From positions 1 through 57,484 of the forward strand of contig JAIVJM010000003.1 in assembly GCA_020199995.1 (NCBI GenBank): a stretch of 57,484 nt of DNA. Direction: 5' to 3'. This document shows positions 42,306 through 51,140 of this stretch, piece by piece. Each line of letters begins with the position of its first letter. The first letter of the stretch is position 1. The position numbers and the translations under genes were made by a program. The notes beneath the pieces were generated by a model. The model was not told the origin of the DNA. It saw nothing but the letters and a program-made list of their open reading frames with translations, and searched no databases. Source of the stretch: Acidobacteriota bacterium (GTDB lineage: Bacteria > Acidobacteriota > Blastocatellia > Pyrinomonadales > Pyrinomonadaceae).

Positions 42306-44708
42306 ATGTCACAAGATAATCGTTTGCTCCCGTCGCTTCCGGTCGAGCGCGGTCTGGACCGCCCGCTGAGCGATCTCGCACAGCCGAAGTCCTACGGCTC
42401 TTCTTCGCTCGCCGAGCCGGCGCACCTGCGCGAGTACCTCAACGTCGTGCTCAAGCGCAAGTGGCTCATCCTGAGCCTCGTGCTCGTCGTCACGTCGCTC
42501 GTCACCATCCACATGTACCGCACGCCCTCGATCTTCGAGGCGGCGACGACCATCCAGATCGAGCAGAAGCAGAACAACATCCTTTCGACCGGCAAGGGCG
42601 GCGTCGTCATCAACACGGGGCGCGCCAACGATCCGGCGTACATCAACACGCAGCTCCGCCTGCTCGAGAACCCGGCGCTCGCCCGCCAGGTCATCCGCAC
42701 GCTCGACCTGCAGAACAACCCGGCGTTCTTCGGCGGGCAGCAGCAGTCCGGCTTCATCGCGTCGGTGAAGCGCATCTTCGCGGGCGAGAAGAAGGCGCCG
42801 CCGGTCGAGCCCGCGCCCGGCACGCTGCCCGTCGTGCACGCCGACGAGGTGACGGACAACAAATTGTCGCAGGAAGAGCTGGACAAGCTCGAGCCCTACG
42901 AGCTGACGCTCGCCGCGGGGCTGAGGGTCGAGCCCATCGTCGGCACGAACCTCGTCACGCTCAAATTCCAGCACACTAACCCGGAGCTGGCGCGCCAGGT
43001 CGTCAACACGCTCGCCGACACGTTCATCTACAACAGCGGCGACCGCGAGGAGGCGCGCACGCAGGCGGACCTCAAGAAGCTCGGCGAAAGGATCGCGGAG
43101 CTGCAACAGGTGATCCGCGCGGGCGACGAACAGCGCGTCGAATTCCTGACGCATAACAAGCTGCCCGTCGGCGAGCTGGGAGACAATCTACTCGCGCAGC
43201 GGCAGAAGATGCTCAGCGAGCAGCTCCTGACCGCCGAGAACGAGCGCAAGGACAAGGAGTCGATCTACCGCGCCGCCTCCTCGTCGCCCGACCCTTGGAG
43301 CATCCCGGAAGTGCAGGAGAGCAAGCGCGTGCAGGAGCTGCGCAAGCAACTCGACGATCTCAAGCTCAAGCGCGACGAGATGCGGCAGACCTACACGGAC
43401 GAGTGGCCCGGCGTGAAGAAGCTGAACGCGCAGATCGTCCCGCTCGAAGAGGCGCTGCTGCGCGCCCCGGCGGAGGTCGTCTCGGCCATGAAGACGCGCT
43501 ACGAGTCGGCGAAGGCGCGCGAGGACAGCCTGCGCCGCGCCTACAACCTGCAGAGCGGGCAGACGGACGCGCAGAACCGCGCACTCATCCAGGTGGGCGT
43601 CCTCAAGCAGGAGCTGGAGACGAACAAGCAGGAGTACGACACGCTGCGCCAGCGCCAGCGCGAGCTGGAGAACAACGCGGTGGGCTCGCGGCAGAACAAC
43701 GTCACCGTGACGAACTACGCGCGCGTGCCGCACGAGCCGGTCGGCCCGGCGCGCACGCGCACCATCGTCCTCGCCTTCCTGCTCTCGCTCGGCGTCGGCG
43801 TCGGCCTCGCCTTCCTGCTCGACTACCTCGACGACACGCTGAAGTCGGTCGACGACGTTGATCGCTACCTGCACCTGCCGTCGCTCGCCCTCATCCCGGC
43901 GAGCCGCGGCGAGCGGGCGCGGCTGATCGGCGGTCGGCGCACGCCCGCGCCCAAGACCGAGGGCGACCCGATGACGGCGCTCGCGCTCACCTCCGACGTG
44001 CGCTCGCCGAGCGCGGAGGCTTACCGCCACCTGCGCACCTCGCTCTTGCTCTCCTCGGCGGGTCAGCCGCCGAAGACGATCCTCATCACGTCGAGCCAGC
44101 CTTCGGAGGGCAAGACGACGACCGCCGTCAACACGGCGATCACGCTGGCGCAGACCGGGGCGGACGTGCTCATCATGGACTGCGACCTGCGCCGCCCGCG
44201 CGTGCACGCGAACTTCGGCGTCCCGAACGCGCGGGGGCTGACCAACTACCTGTCGGGCGAGCGCGATCTCGACACGCTCGTCCAGACCTACGACAAGCTG
44301 CCGAACCTGAAGGTGCTGACCTCGGGTCCCATCCCGCCCAACCCCGCCGAGCTGCTCGGCTCGGTCGAGATGCGGCGGCTGCTGACCGCGCTCTCCGAGC
44401 GCTTCACGCACATCGTCATCGACTCGCCGCCGGCGATCTCGTTCACCGACGCCTCGATCCTCTCGACGCTGGTCGACGGCGTGATGCTCGTCGTCCACGG
44501 CGGCCGCTCGTCGCGCGGCCTGGTGCGGCGCGCCAAGCAGCAGCTCGTCGACGTGGGCGCGAACATCTTCGGCATCGTCCTCAACAACGTGCGGCTCGAC
44601 TCGCCCGACTATTACTACTCCGGCTACTACTCGAACTACTACGCCCACCCCGAAGACGACGAGGAGGTCGAGGAGGCGGAAGAGGGCGTGGCGGGCAGGG
44701 TCGGCTGA
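42306..44708 (+). CDS. wzc: Polysaccharide co-polymerase/tyrosine autokinase (Wzc-type)
   Basis: The 800-residue protein has a Wzz-like N-terminus with a first membrane span (LILSLVLVVTSLVTIHMY) after a cytosolic lead. A long periplasmic coiled-coil region (about 240-460) follows, then a second span (IVLAFLLSLGVGVGLAFLL). The BY-kinase domain has Walker A SQPSEGKTTTAVN, Walker A' VLIMDCDLRRPR and Walker B HIVIDSPPA. The C-terminal tail is Tyr-rich (YYYSGYYSNYYAHPEDDEE), the autophosphorylation cluster of this family. It controls export and chain length of Wzx/Wzy-type polymers. Neither wzx, wzy nor wza is visible in the window. The following acetyltransferase overlaps its stop (TGATG). Confidence 0.94.
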   Translation: MSQDNRLLPSLPVERGLDRPLSDLAQPKSYGSSSLAEPAHLREYLNVVLKRKWLILSLVLVVTSLVTIHMYRTPSIFEAATTIQIEQKQNNILSTGKGGVVINTGRANDPAYINTQLRLLENPALARQVIRTLDLQNNPAFFGGQQQSGFIASVKRIFAGEKKAPPVEPAPGTLPVVHADEVTDNKLSQEELDKLEPYELTLAAGLRVEPIVGTNLVTLKFQHTNPELARQVVNTLADTFIYNSGDREEARTQADLKKLGERIAELQQVIRAGDEQRVEFLTHNKLPVGELGDNLLAQRQKMLSEQLLTAENERKDKESIYRAASSSPDPWSIPEVQESKRVQELRKQLDDLKLKRDEMRQTYTDEWPGVKKLNAQIVPLEEALLRAPAEVVSAMKTRYESAKAREDSLRRAYNLQSGQTDAQNRALIQVGVLKQELETNKQEYDTLRQRQRELENNAVGSRQNNVTVTNYARVPHEPVGPARTRTIVLAFLLSLGVGVGLAFLLDYLDDTLKSVDDVDRYLHLPSLALIPASRGERARLIGGRRTPAPKTEGDPMTALALTSDVRSPSAEAYRHLRTSLLLSSAGQPPKTILITSSQPSEGKTTTAVNTAITLAQTGADVLIMDCDLRRPRVHANFGVPNARGLTNYLSGERDLDTLVQTYDKLPNLKVLTSGPIPPNPAELLGSVEMRRLLTALSERFTHIVIDSPPAISFTDASILSTLVDGVMLVVHGGRSSRGLVRRAKQQLVDVGANIFGIVLNNVRLDSPDYYYSGYYSNYYAHPEDDEEVEEAEEGVAGRVG

Positions 44709-45208
44709 TGCGCCGCGGCGAGTACTGCCTGATCGCGCCGGACGTGGTGCTCGGTCGCGACGTTCAGGTCTTCCACTTCGTCAACCTCTACGGCTGCGAG
44801 ATCGGCGACGGCACCAGGATCGGCTCCTACGTCGAGATCCAGCGCGGCGCGCGCGTCGGGCGCAACTGCAAGGTGTCGAGCCACTCGTTCGTCTGCGAGG
44901 GCGTCGAGATCGGGGACGAGGTCTTCGTCGGTCACGGCGTCAACTTCATCAACGACAAGTACCCGCGCGCGGCGAACGCCGACGGCACGCTCCAGACCGA
45001 CTCGGACTGGACGCCGCAGCGCACGACGGTCGGGCGCGGCGCGTCCATCGGCACGGGCGCGACCATCCTCGGCGGCGTCTCGGTCGGCGCGGGCGCCACG
45101 GTCGGCGCGGGCGCGGTCGTCACGCGGGACGTGCCCGCGGGCGCGACGGTCGCGGGCAACCCGGCGAGAATCATCAGAAATGATGAACGCGGAACGATGA
45201 AGGATTAA
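44708..45208 (+). CDS. Hexapeptide-repeat sugar N-acetyltransferase (WbpD/WlbB-like)
   Basis: The 166-residue left-handed beta-helix protein has stacked hexapeptides: VVLGRDVQVFHFVNLYG, IGDGTRIGSYVEIQRGARVG, VEIGDEVFVGHGVNFINDKYP, ATVGAGAVVTRDVPAGATVAGNPARI. The pattern matches acyltransferases that N-acetylate 3-amino-sugar nucleotides, such as WbpD/WlbB or FdtC/QdtC. Together with the adjacent DegT and Gfo/Idh enzymes it suggests a nucleotide-linked N-acetamido sugar. The start overlaps the wzc stop. The last eight codons (NDERGTMKD and stop) lie inside a heptad repeat. Confidence 0.87.
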   Translation: MRRGEYCLIAPDVVLGRDVQVFHFVNLYGCEIGDGTRIGSYVEIQRGARVGRNCKVSSHSFVCEGVEIGDEVFVGHGVNFINDKYPRAANADGTLQTDSDWTPQRTTVGRGASIGTGATILGGVSVGAGATVGAGAVVTRDVPAGATVAGNPARIIRNDERGTMKD

Positions 45209-45270
45209 TGAAGGCAAGCGCCTTCCGCATCTTCGGTTCATCATTCCGCGTTCTTCGTTCATCGTTTCCA
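45178..45270. repeat. Heptad repeat pair (GATGAAC / ATCGTTC), hairpin
   Basis: The left arm carries GATGAAC, GCGGAAC and GATGAAG inside the 3' end of the acetyltransferase gene. The right arm carries the complements up to the ATG of the next gene. It shares its units with the copies at 2.7 and 52.1 kb. Confidence 0.8.
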
Positions 45271-46397
45271 TGAACGTTCCTTTCGTCGATCTCCAGGCGC
45301 AGTACCGCACGATCAAGGGTGAGATCGACGCGGCGATAGCGCGCGTCATCGAGTCGTCGTCGTTCGTGTTGGGGCGCGAGGTCGAGGCGTTCGAGGCGGC
45401 GTTCGCCGGGTACGTGGGCGCGCGCTTCTGCGTCGGGGTGAGCAACGGGACGGCGGCGATCCAGATCGCATTGCAGGCGTGCGGCGTAGGGGCGGGCGAC
45501 GAGGTGATCGTGCCCGCCAACACTTTCTTTGCCTCCGCCGAAGCCGTCTCGACCGCCGGGGCGACGCCGCGCTTCGTCGACGCCGATCCCGCCTCCTACA
45601 ACATCGATCCGGCGCGGATCGAGGCGGCGATCACGGAGCGCACCCGCGCGATCCTGCCCGTCCACCTCTACGGGCAGTCCGCCGATCTCGATCCGATCTT
45701 CGAGATCGCGGCGCGCCACAACCTGATCGTCATCGAGGACGCGGCGCAGGCTCACGGCGCGCGCTACAAGGGTCGCAGGGTTGGCGCGCTCGCCCGCGCG
45801 GGCTGCTTCAGCTTCTACCCGGGGAAGAATCTGGGGGCTTACGGCGAGGGAGGCGCGGTCGTGACCGACGACCGGGAGATCGCGCGCCTCGCGCGGATGC
45901 TGCGCGATCACGGATCGGAGCGCAAGTATCACCACGACATCGTCGGCTACAACTTCCGCATGGAGGGCATCCAGGGCGCGGTGCTCGCGGCGAAGCTGCC
46001 GCACCTCGACAACTGGAACGAGCTGCGCCGCCGGCACGCCGCGCGCTACGACGAGCTGCTCGCCAACTCCGGGCTCACGCTGCCGCGCGAAGAGGCTTAC
46101 GCGCGCCACGTCTATCACCTCTACGTCGTGCTGTCGGACGCGCGCGACGAGCTGCAAAAGAGTCTGGCGGGGGCGGGCGTGCAGACGGGCATCCACTACC
46201 CCGTCCCCGTCCACCTCCAGCCAGCCTACGCCTCGCTCGGACACCTCCCCGGCGACTTCCCCGAGTCGGAGCGCCAAGCGGCGCGCGTGCTCTCCCTCCC
46301 GATGTTCCCCGAACTGACCGGCGGGCAGCTGGCGCGCGTCGCCGAAGCCGTCAACGAGGTCGTAGCCCGCCCGCAGCCGTCCGCCACGCGCGCCTAG
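45270..46397 (+). CDS. DegT/DnrJ/EryC1 PLP-dependent sugar aminotransferase
   Basis: The 375-residue enzyme has VPFVDLQAQYRTIKGEID, GVSNGTAAIQIALQACGVG, VIVPANTFFASAEAV, VIEDAAQAHGARYKG and FSFYPGKNLGAYGEGGAV, where the Lys binds PLP. The tail reads GIHYPVPVHLQPAY. It transfers an amino group, usually from Glu, to a 3- or 4-keto nucleotide sugar. With the neighbouring acetyltransferase and Gfo/Idh dehydrogenase it matches WbpE/WlbC or FdtB/QdtB in context. A second DegT gene follows at 47545. Confidence 0.92.
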   Translation: MNVPFVDLQAQYRTIKGEIDAAIARVIESSSFVLGREVEAFEAAFAGYVGARFCVGVSNGTAAIQIALQACGVGAGDEVIVPANTFFASAEAVSTAGATPRFVDADPASYNIDPARIEAAITERTRAILPVHLYGQSADLDPIFEIAARHNLIVIEDAAQAHGARYKGRRVGALARAGCFSFYPGKNLGAYGEGGAVVTDDREIARLARMLRDHGSERKYHHDIVGYNFRMEGIQGAVLAAKLPHLDNWNELRRRHAARYDELLANSGLTLPREEAYARHVYHLYVVLSDARDELQKSLAGAGVQTGIHYPVPVHLQPAYASLGHLPGDFPESERQAARVLSLPMFPELTGGQLARVAEAVNEVVARPQPSATRA

Positions 46398-46464
46398 TCG
46401 CGCCCGCCGCCTTTTGCCGAACAGCTATCCCTGCTGCATAATCGCCAGTCCTGCGAATCGCGCG

Positions 46465-46501
46465 TCGTTACTACTGACTGCTGTTTACTGACGACTCCCT
46501 C
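46465..46501. repeat. Short heptad repeat
   Basis: About four units near TTACTAC, TGACTGC, TGTTTAC and TGACGAC precede the Gfo/Idh gene. There is no complementary arm. Confidence 0.45.
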
Positions 46502-46502
46502 C

Positions 46503-47537
46503 ATGATCACTGTCGGCGTCATCGGCTGCGGCTACTGGGGTCCGAACCTGCTGCGCAACTTCGCCGAGAACGAGTCGGCGCGGCTCGCGTGGCTCTGCGA
46601 CGTGGACGCGCGCCGCCTCGAAGCGATGGGCCGGCGCTACCCCTCGGCGGAGGCGACGAGGGACTACCGCCGCCTCGTCGAAGACCCGCGCCTCGACGCC
46701 GTCGTCATCGCCACGCCCGTCGCCACGCACCACCGCTTCGCCAAAGAAGCCCTCCAATCGGGCAAGCACGTCCTCATCGAGAAGCCGTTCACGACCTCCT
46801 CCAGAGAGGCGGAGGAGCTGATCGGGCTGGCGGAGAAGTCGGGCTTGACCCTGATGGTCGATCACACCTTCATCTACACGGGCGCGGTGCGCAAGATCAA
46901 AGAGCTCGTCGCCGGGGGCGATCTCGGCGACCTGCTCTACTTCGACTCGACGCGCATCAACCTCGGGCTCTTCCAGGACGACATCAACGTCGTCTGGGAC
47001 CTGGCGCCGCACGATCTCGCGATCATGGACTACCTGATCGACCGGAGGCCGGCGGGCGTCACCGCCATCGGCAGTTGTCACGTCAAGCCGGGCGTCGAGA
47101 ACATCGCCTACATGATGCTGCTCTTCCCGGACGAGTTCATCGCGCACTTCCACTTCAACTGGCTCGCGCCCGTCAAGATCCGCCGCACGCTCATCGCCGG
47201 CACGCGCAAGATGATCGTTTACGACGACATCGAGCCCATCGAGAAGGTGAGGGTCTACGACAAGGGCGTGACGACGACGAACGGCGAGGGCGGCAATGGC
47301 GGCATCGACGAGAAGGAGGCGGCCTACCGCACGCTCGTCAGCTACCGCACGGGCGACGTGTGGGTCCCGAAGCTCGACGGCACGGAGGCGCTCACGCACG
47401 TCTGCGCCGAGTTCCTCGCGGCAATCGCGGAGCGGCGCGCGCCGCTGACCGACGGCGCGGCGGGCTTGCGCGTCGTGCGCCTTTTGGAAGCCGCGCAGGC
47501 GTCGATCAGCCGCGGCGGTCAACTCGTCAAACTTTAG
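46503..47537 (+). CDS. Gfo/Idh/MocA-family NAD-dependent sugar dehydrogenase (WlbA/WbpB-like)
   Basis: The 344-residue oxidoreductase begins [21 protein letters not shown] (Rossmann). It has [36 protein letters not shown] (the EKP motif carrying the catalytic Lys), [19 protein letters not shown] and [15 protein letters not shown]. The [11 protein letters not shown] start is characteristic of enzymes that oxidise UDP-GlcNAcA at C3, as WbpB/WlbA do, or a related sugar nucleotide. It lies between two DegT genes, so its keto product is probably aminated next. Confidence 0.9.
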   Translation: MITVGVIGCGYWGPNLLRNFAENESARLAWLCDVDARRLEAMGRRYPSAEATRDYRRLVEDPRLDAVVIATPVATHHRFAKEALQSGKHVLIEKPFTTSSREAEELIGLAEKSGLTLMVDHTFIYTGAVRKIKELVAGGDLGDLLYFDSTRINLGLFQDDINVVWDLAPHDLAIMDYLIDRRPAGVTAIGSCHVKPGVENIAYMMLLFPDEFIAHFHFNWLAPVKIRRTLIAGTRKMIVYDDIEPIEKVRVYDKGVTTTNGEGGNGGIDEKEAAYRTLVSYRTGDVWVPKLDGTEALTHVCAEFLAAIAERRAPLTDGAAGLRVVRLLEAAQASISRGGQLVKL

Positions 47538-47544
47538 GAACTCT

Positions 47545-48684
47545 GTGAGTCAAACTTCGGCGAAGATGAAAGTCCCGCTGCTCGATCTGCGCGCGCAGTA
47601 CGAGGGCTTGCGCGAGGAGACGCTCGGCGCGGTCGCGCGCGTCTTCGAGTCGCAGGGGTTCGTGCTCGGGGCCGACGTGCGCGCGCTCGAAGAGGAGGTC
47701 GCGGCTTACACGGGCGCGCGCCACGCGGTGGGGTGCGCGTCGGGCTCGGACGCGCTGCTGCTCGCGCTGATGGCGCTCGACGTGAAGGCGGGCGACGAGG
47801 TCGTCACCACGCCCTACAGTTTCTTCGCGACCGCCGGAGCGATCGCGCGGCTCGGCGCGCGCCCCGTCTTCGTCGACATCGATCCGCGAACCTACAACCT
47901 CGACGCCGAAAGGATCGAAGCGGCCATCACGGAGCGCACGCGCGCCCTGATGCCCGTCCACCTCTACGGCCAGTGCGCGGAGATGAACGCGATCGGCGGG
48001 ATCGGCGCGCGCCGTCGTATCCCCGTCGTCGAGGACGCGGCGCAGGCGATCGGCGCCGGCGAAGGCTCGCGCGGCGCGGGGGCGATGGGCGAGATCGGCT
48101 GCTTCAGTTTCTACCCGACGAAAAATTTGGGCGGCGCGGGCGACGGCGGGATGCTCTCGACGAACGACGACTCCCTCGCCGCGCGGCTGCGCTCTCTGCG
48201 CGTCCACGGCGAGGCGTCGAAGTACCACCACAGGGAGATCGGCTTCAACTCGCGGCTCGACACGCTGCAAGCCGCCGTGCTGCGCGTGAAGCTGCCGCGC
48301 CTCGACTCCTGGTCGGACGCGCGCTCGCGGAACGCCGCGCGCTACCGCGAGCTGTTCGCCGACGCGGGGCTCCTCGAAGAGATCGGCCTCCCGTTCGAGC
48401 GCGAGGGCGCGCGCCACATTTATAACCAGTTCGTCGTGCGCGTGCGCGACGGGCGTCGCGACGCGCTCGTCGAACATCTGAGGGGCGAGGGCGTCGGGAC
48501 GGAAGTCTACTACCCGGTGCCGCTGCACCTGCAGGAGTGCTTCCGCTATCTGGGTTATAAGGAGGGCGACTTCCCCGAGGCGGAGCGCGCCGCGCGCGAG
48601 ACGCTGGCGCTGCCCGTCTACCCGGAGCTGACGGAGGAGCAGCAGCGGTACGTCGTCGAGTCGGTGCGAAATTTCTTTTGCTAG
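47545..48684 (+). CDS. Second DegT/DnrJ/EryC1 sugar aminotransferase
   Basis: The 379-residue PLP enzyme has [66 protein letters not shown] and [16 protein letters not shown], where the Lys binds PLP. The tail reads [13 protein letters not shown]. It resembles WbpE-type aminotransferases more closely than the first DegT does. The starts GTG at 47545 (AGGA 6 nt upstream) and ATG at 47566 are both possible. Its relation to the neighbouring Gfo/Idh gene (8-nt gap) implies joint action. A bidirectional hairpin follows. Confidence 0.92.
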   Translation: MSQTSAKMKVPLLDLRAQYEGLREETLGAVARVFESQGFVLGADVRALEEEVAAYTGARHAVGCASGSDALLLALMALDVKAGDEVVTTPYSFFATAGAIARLGARPVFVDIDPRTYNLDAERIEAAITERTRALMPVHLYGQCAEMNAIGGIGARRRIPVVEDAAQAIGAGEGSRGAGAMGEIGCFSFYPTKNLGGAGDGGMLSTNDDSLAARLRSLRVHGEASKYHHREIGFNSRLDTLQAAVLRVKLPRLDSWSDARSRNAARYRELFADAGLLEEIGLPFEREGARHIYNQFVVRVRDGRRDALVEHLRGEGVGTEVYYPVPLHLQECFRYLGYKEGDFPEAERAARETLALPVYPELTEEQQRYVVESVRNFFC

Positions 48685-48705
48685 ACCGGCGGGGGATGAA
48701 AGACG

Positions 48706-48741
48706 ACGCCGCGCGCGATCTCTGCGGATCGCGCGCGGCGT
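48706..48741. terminator. Bidirectional hairpin terminator between convergent genes
   Basis: A perfect 15-bp stem (48706-48720 with 48727-48741) with a 6-nt loop lies between the ends of the plus-strand aminotransferase (48684) and the minus-strand gmd (48769). It can serve both. Confidence 0.75.
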
Positions 48742-48768
48742 GGTTCATTTCGGGATGTGGGCCGAGTT

Positions 48769-50832
48769 TTAGTTCGCGCTCCAGCGCGCCTCGACGAGCC
48801 GCGACTCGCCGTCGTGATCGGCGGTCAGCCTCTCGCGCTCGGCGAGCTTGAGATCGTGATCGATCATGATGCGGACGAGCTGTTTGAAAGTGACCTTCGG
48901 CTCCCAGCCCAGCACCGTGCGCGCCTTGGTGGGATCGCCCAGGAGGAGATCGACTTCCGACGGGCGGTTGTAGCGCGGGTCGATCTCGACGTACTCCTTC
49001 CAGTCCAGATCGAGGTGCCCGAACGCCTCTTCGAGGAACTCCCTGACCGAGTGCGTCTCGCCGGTCGCGACGACGAAGTCGTCCGCCACCTCGGCCTGCA
49101 TCATCAGCCACATCGCCTCGACGTAGTCCTTGGCGTAGCCCCAGTCCCTGCGCGCGTCGAGGTTGCCCATGTAGAGCTTCTTCTGCAACCCCATCTTGAT
49201 GCGCGTCGCCGCGCGCGTGATCTTGCGGGTCACGAAGGTCTCGCCGCGGCGCTCCGAGTTGTGGACGACGACGCGCCCGACGCCCGCGCACAGGACATTG
49301 CTGCCCGTCTCAATGTCGAAGACCCACTCGTCAAAGACGACGGCTGGATCGATCTGGCGAATCTCGGCAGGTTCCTTCCGCAGGTGTTGCCCTTTGCCGC
49401 TGTTTTCGTTCGAGGAGACATTCAACTGATAATAGACGTGCTCGCCGCGTTGCTCGGTATAGACCGAGCAGGTGCGCCCCTGCTGGTGATAGAGCCAGCA
49501 GAGAGCTTGAGCTAAGACCGGGCTGTTAGTTTTGACGCTGTCGCCTTTGCCCGCCTTCAGTTCGTCCCCGGCGTAATAGGCTCCGAGGTAGGCGAGTTGA
49601 ATCTCCGGCGAGGCGTTGAGGACGAGCGCGGGCACTTTCTTGAATCCATCGGAAGTGTAGAGCTGCTGTCGCAGCCACTCACAGAGCGCGCCGCCGCCGT
49701 TCAGGTTGAGTTGACCGACGGCGTTTTCCGGCAGGAAGCCCGACCGACTGAACCACGTCAGGGTCGTGCCGAGGAACAGGCGCGACCAGAGTTCCGCGAC
49801 CCGCTCGCGCAACGCCGGGTCGTTATTCGTGTACTGCATCGTGCCGCGACGGGCGGGAACGTAGCCGTCAGCCGTCATGTGACCGAGAAATTCCGCTAAC
49901 TCTTCCGACACAGCAGTCCAGCCTGAACATTCGGGGAGCGTCTTCGCGAGCGCGAGGTGCCCGCCTACGCGCAGGCGGTCGGCGCGGATGCGTTCGCGAT
50001 AGCCATCGAGCATCCCGTGGTGCGCCGTCACATCAACTACCCCGGCGCGCGCCTGCACAGAAAGCAGCTTGTGATCGGGGTCGGCGGCACGTTGGCGGGT
50101 CGCGGTCACGACTTTGAGCGGCGTCCACTGCTCGCCGTCCCATACTTCGACCCCCACGGGCTCGAACGTCTGCACGCTCATCCCCTTGCGCCGCAGCGGG
50201 ACGAGGTCAGCCGGGGTGCAAATGTCTATCACGCCCTGACGCCGCACGATCAGAGGGGTATTAGCCGACAGACATTCGTGGTTGAAGAGGATGCCGTTGC
50301 AGGCGAACATGTCGTAGGACTCGCGGTAGTTGACCGTGATCCAGTAGGCGTAAGCCTTCGCGCAGGCGTAAGGGCTACGAGGGTGGAAGGGCGTGCGCTC
50401 GGTCTGCGGCGTCTCGACGACCTTGCCGTAGAGTTCCGAGGACGACGCCTGGTAGAACTTCGGCTTGATGCCGACCTCGCGGATCGCCTCGAGCAGGCGG
50501 ACGGTGCCGAGCCCCGTCACGTCGCCCGTGTACTCGGGCACGTCGAAGCTGACGCGCACGTGCGATTGCGCGCCGAGGTTGTAGACCTCCTCGGGCTCGG
50601 TCTGGCGCAGGATGGTGTTGAGGGAGCTGGAGTCGTTCAGGTCGCCGTAGAACATCCGCAGGCGCGCGCCCGGCTCGTGCGGGTCCTGGTAGAGGTGATC
50701 GATGCGGTCGGTGTTGAAGGACGAGGAGCGGCGCACGACGCCGAAGACCTCGTAGCCCTTCTCGAGCAGAAGCTCCGCGAGGAACGAGCCGTCCTGACCC
50801 GTGATGCCGGTGATGAGAGCGCGTTTTGCCAT
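48769..50832 (-). CDS. gmd: GDP-mannose 4,6-dehydratase interrupted by an in-frame intein
   Basis: The open frame of 687 codons from the ATG at 50832 encodes N-extein (1-186), intein (187-525) and C-extein (526-687). Joined, the exteins give 348 residues, the normal Gmd length. Gmd signatures are ALITGITGQDGSFLAELLLEKG, NLGAQSHVRVSFD, FYQASSSELYG, SPYACAKAYAYW (YxxxK) and, after the intein, SERRGETFVTRKI and DWGYAKDYVEAMW. The intein sits between NHE and SERRG inside a conserved motif, so splicing should be needed for activity. The enzyme makes GDP-4-keto-6-deoxymannose, the precursor used by Fcl (51141) for GDP-fucose. An in-frame start 33 codons upstream is unlikely. Confidence 0.93.
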   Translation of the reverse strand: MAKRALITGITGQDGSFLAELLLEKGYEVFGVVRRSSSFNTDRIDHLYQDPHEPGARLRMFYGDLNDSSSLNTILRQTEPEEVYNLGAQSHVRVSFDVPEYTGDVTGLGTVRLLEAIREVGIKPKFYQASSSELYGKVVETPQTERTPFHPRSPYACAKAYAYWITVNYRESYDMFACNGILFNHECLSANTPLIVRRQGVIDICTPADLVPLRRKGMSVQTFEPVGVEVWDGEQWTPLKVVTATRQRAADPDHKLLSVQARAGVVDVTAHHGMLDGYRERIRADRLRVGGHLALAKTLPECSGWTAVSEELAEFLGHMTADGYVPARRGTMQYTNNDPALRERVAELWSRLFLGTTLTWFSRSGFLPENAVGQLNLNGGGALCEWLRQQLYTSDGFKKVPALVLNASPEIQLAYLGAYYAGDELKAGKGDSVKTNSPVLAQALCWLYHQQGRTCSVYTEQRGEHVYYQLNVSSNENSGKGQHLRKEPAEIRQIDPAVVFDEWVFDIETGSNVLCAGVGRVVVHNSERRGETFVTRKITRAATRIKMGLQKKLYMGNLDARRDWGYAKDYVEAMWLMMQAEVADDFVVATGETHSVREFLEEAFGHLDLDWKEYVEIDPRYNRPSEVDLLLGDPTKARTVLGWEPKVTFKQLVRIMIDHDLKLAERERLTADHDGESRLVEARWSAN
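49258..50274 (-). other. Intein with LAGLIDADG-type homing endonuclease domain
   Basis: The 339-residue insert begins with Cys1 (CLSANTPLIV, block A) and has block B VTAHHGML (TxxH). Two degenerate dodecapeptide motifs follow: LAEFLGHMTADGY (about 126-138) and LAYLGAYYAGDEL (about 227-239). Block F is WVFDIETGSNVLCAG, and block G is VVVHN with His338 and Asn339, followed by the +1 Ser of the extein. All splicing residues of a class 1 intein are in place, and both LAGLIDADG-like motifs keep an acidic residue, so cleavage activity is possible. The DNA appears less GC-rich than the flanking gmd exteins, consistent with mobility. Confidence 0.92.
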
Positions 50833-51140
50833 GTTAATTCGAGACCCCTGTCGGTTCATTGCGGCTGGCAGCCGCGAGACTGGTAGAGCTGAAATAATAG
50901 TCCGCGCCTCGGCGAACGTCCGGTCGCTCAAGATTTCGTTGGCGGTGACGCACGGGCGGGCGCGGCTCGGGTTTAAACAAGACCTGATACCTTAGCGAAA
51001 GACCGGCGTTTGGGCAAGCGGGCGACCCGCGCGACAAACGTCCGCCCCATGGTTTATTATCTCTCTTCAAAGAGAGCGCGCGCCGTCGGAGACACTTCAA
51101 GCTTTAGAAATCTCGAACAAGAAGGATCGAGCGAGTAAGG
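50833..51140. promoter_or_regulatory. Divergent intergenic region between gmd and fcl
   Basis: This 308-nt spacer between two divergent GDP-fucose genes must hold both promoters. Toward fcl, GCGACA is followed after 18 nt by TATTAT near 51055. On the other strand a TATTAT lies near 50897 toward gmd with only a poor -35. No coding feature was recognised. Confidence 0.4.
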
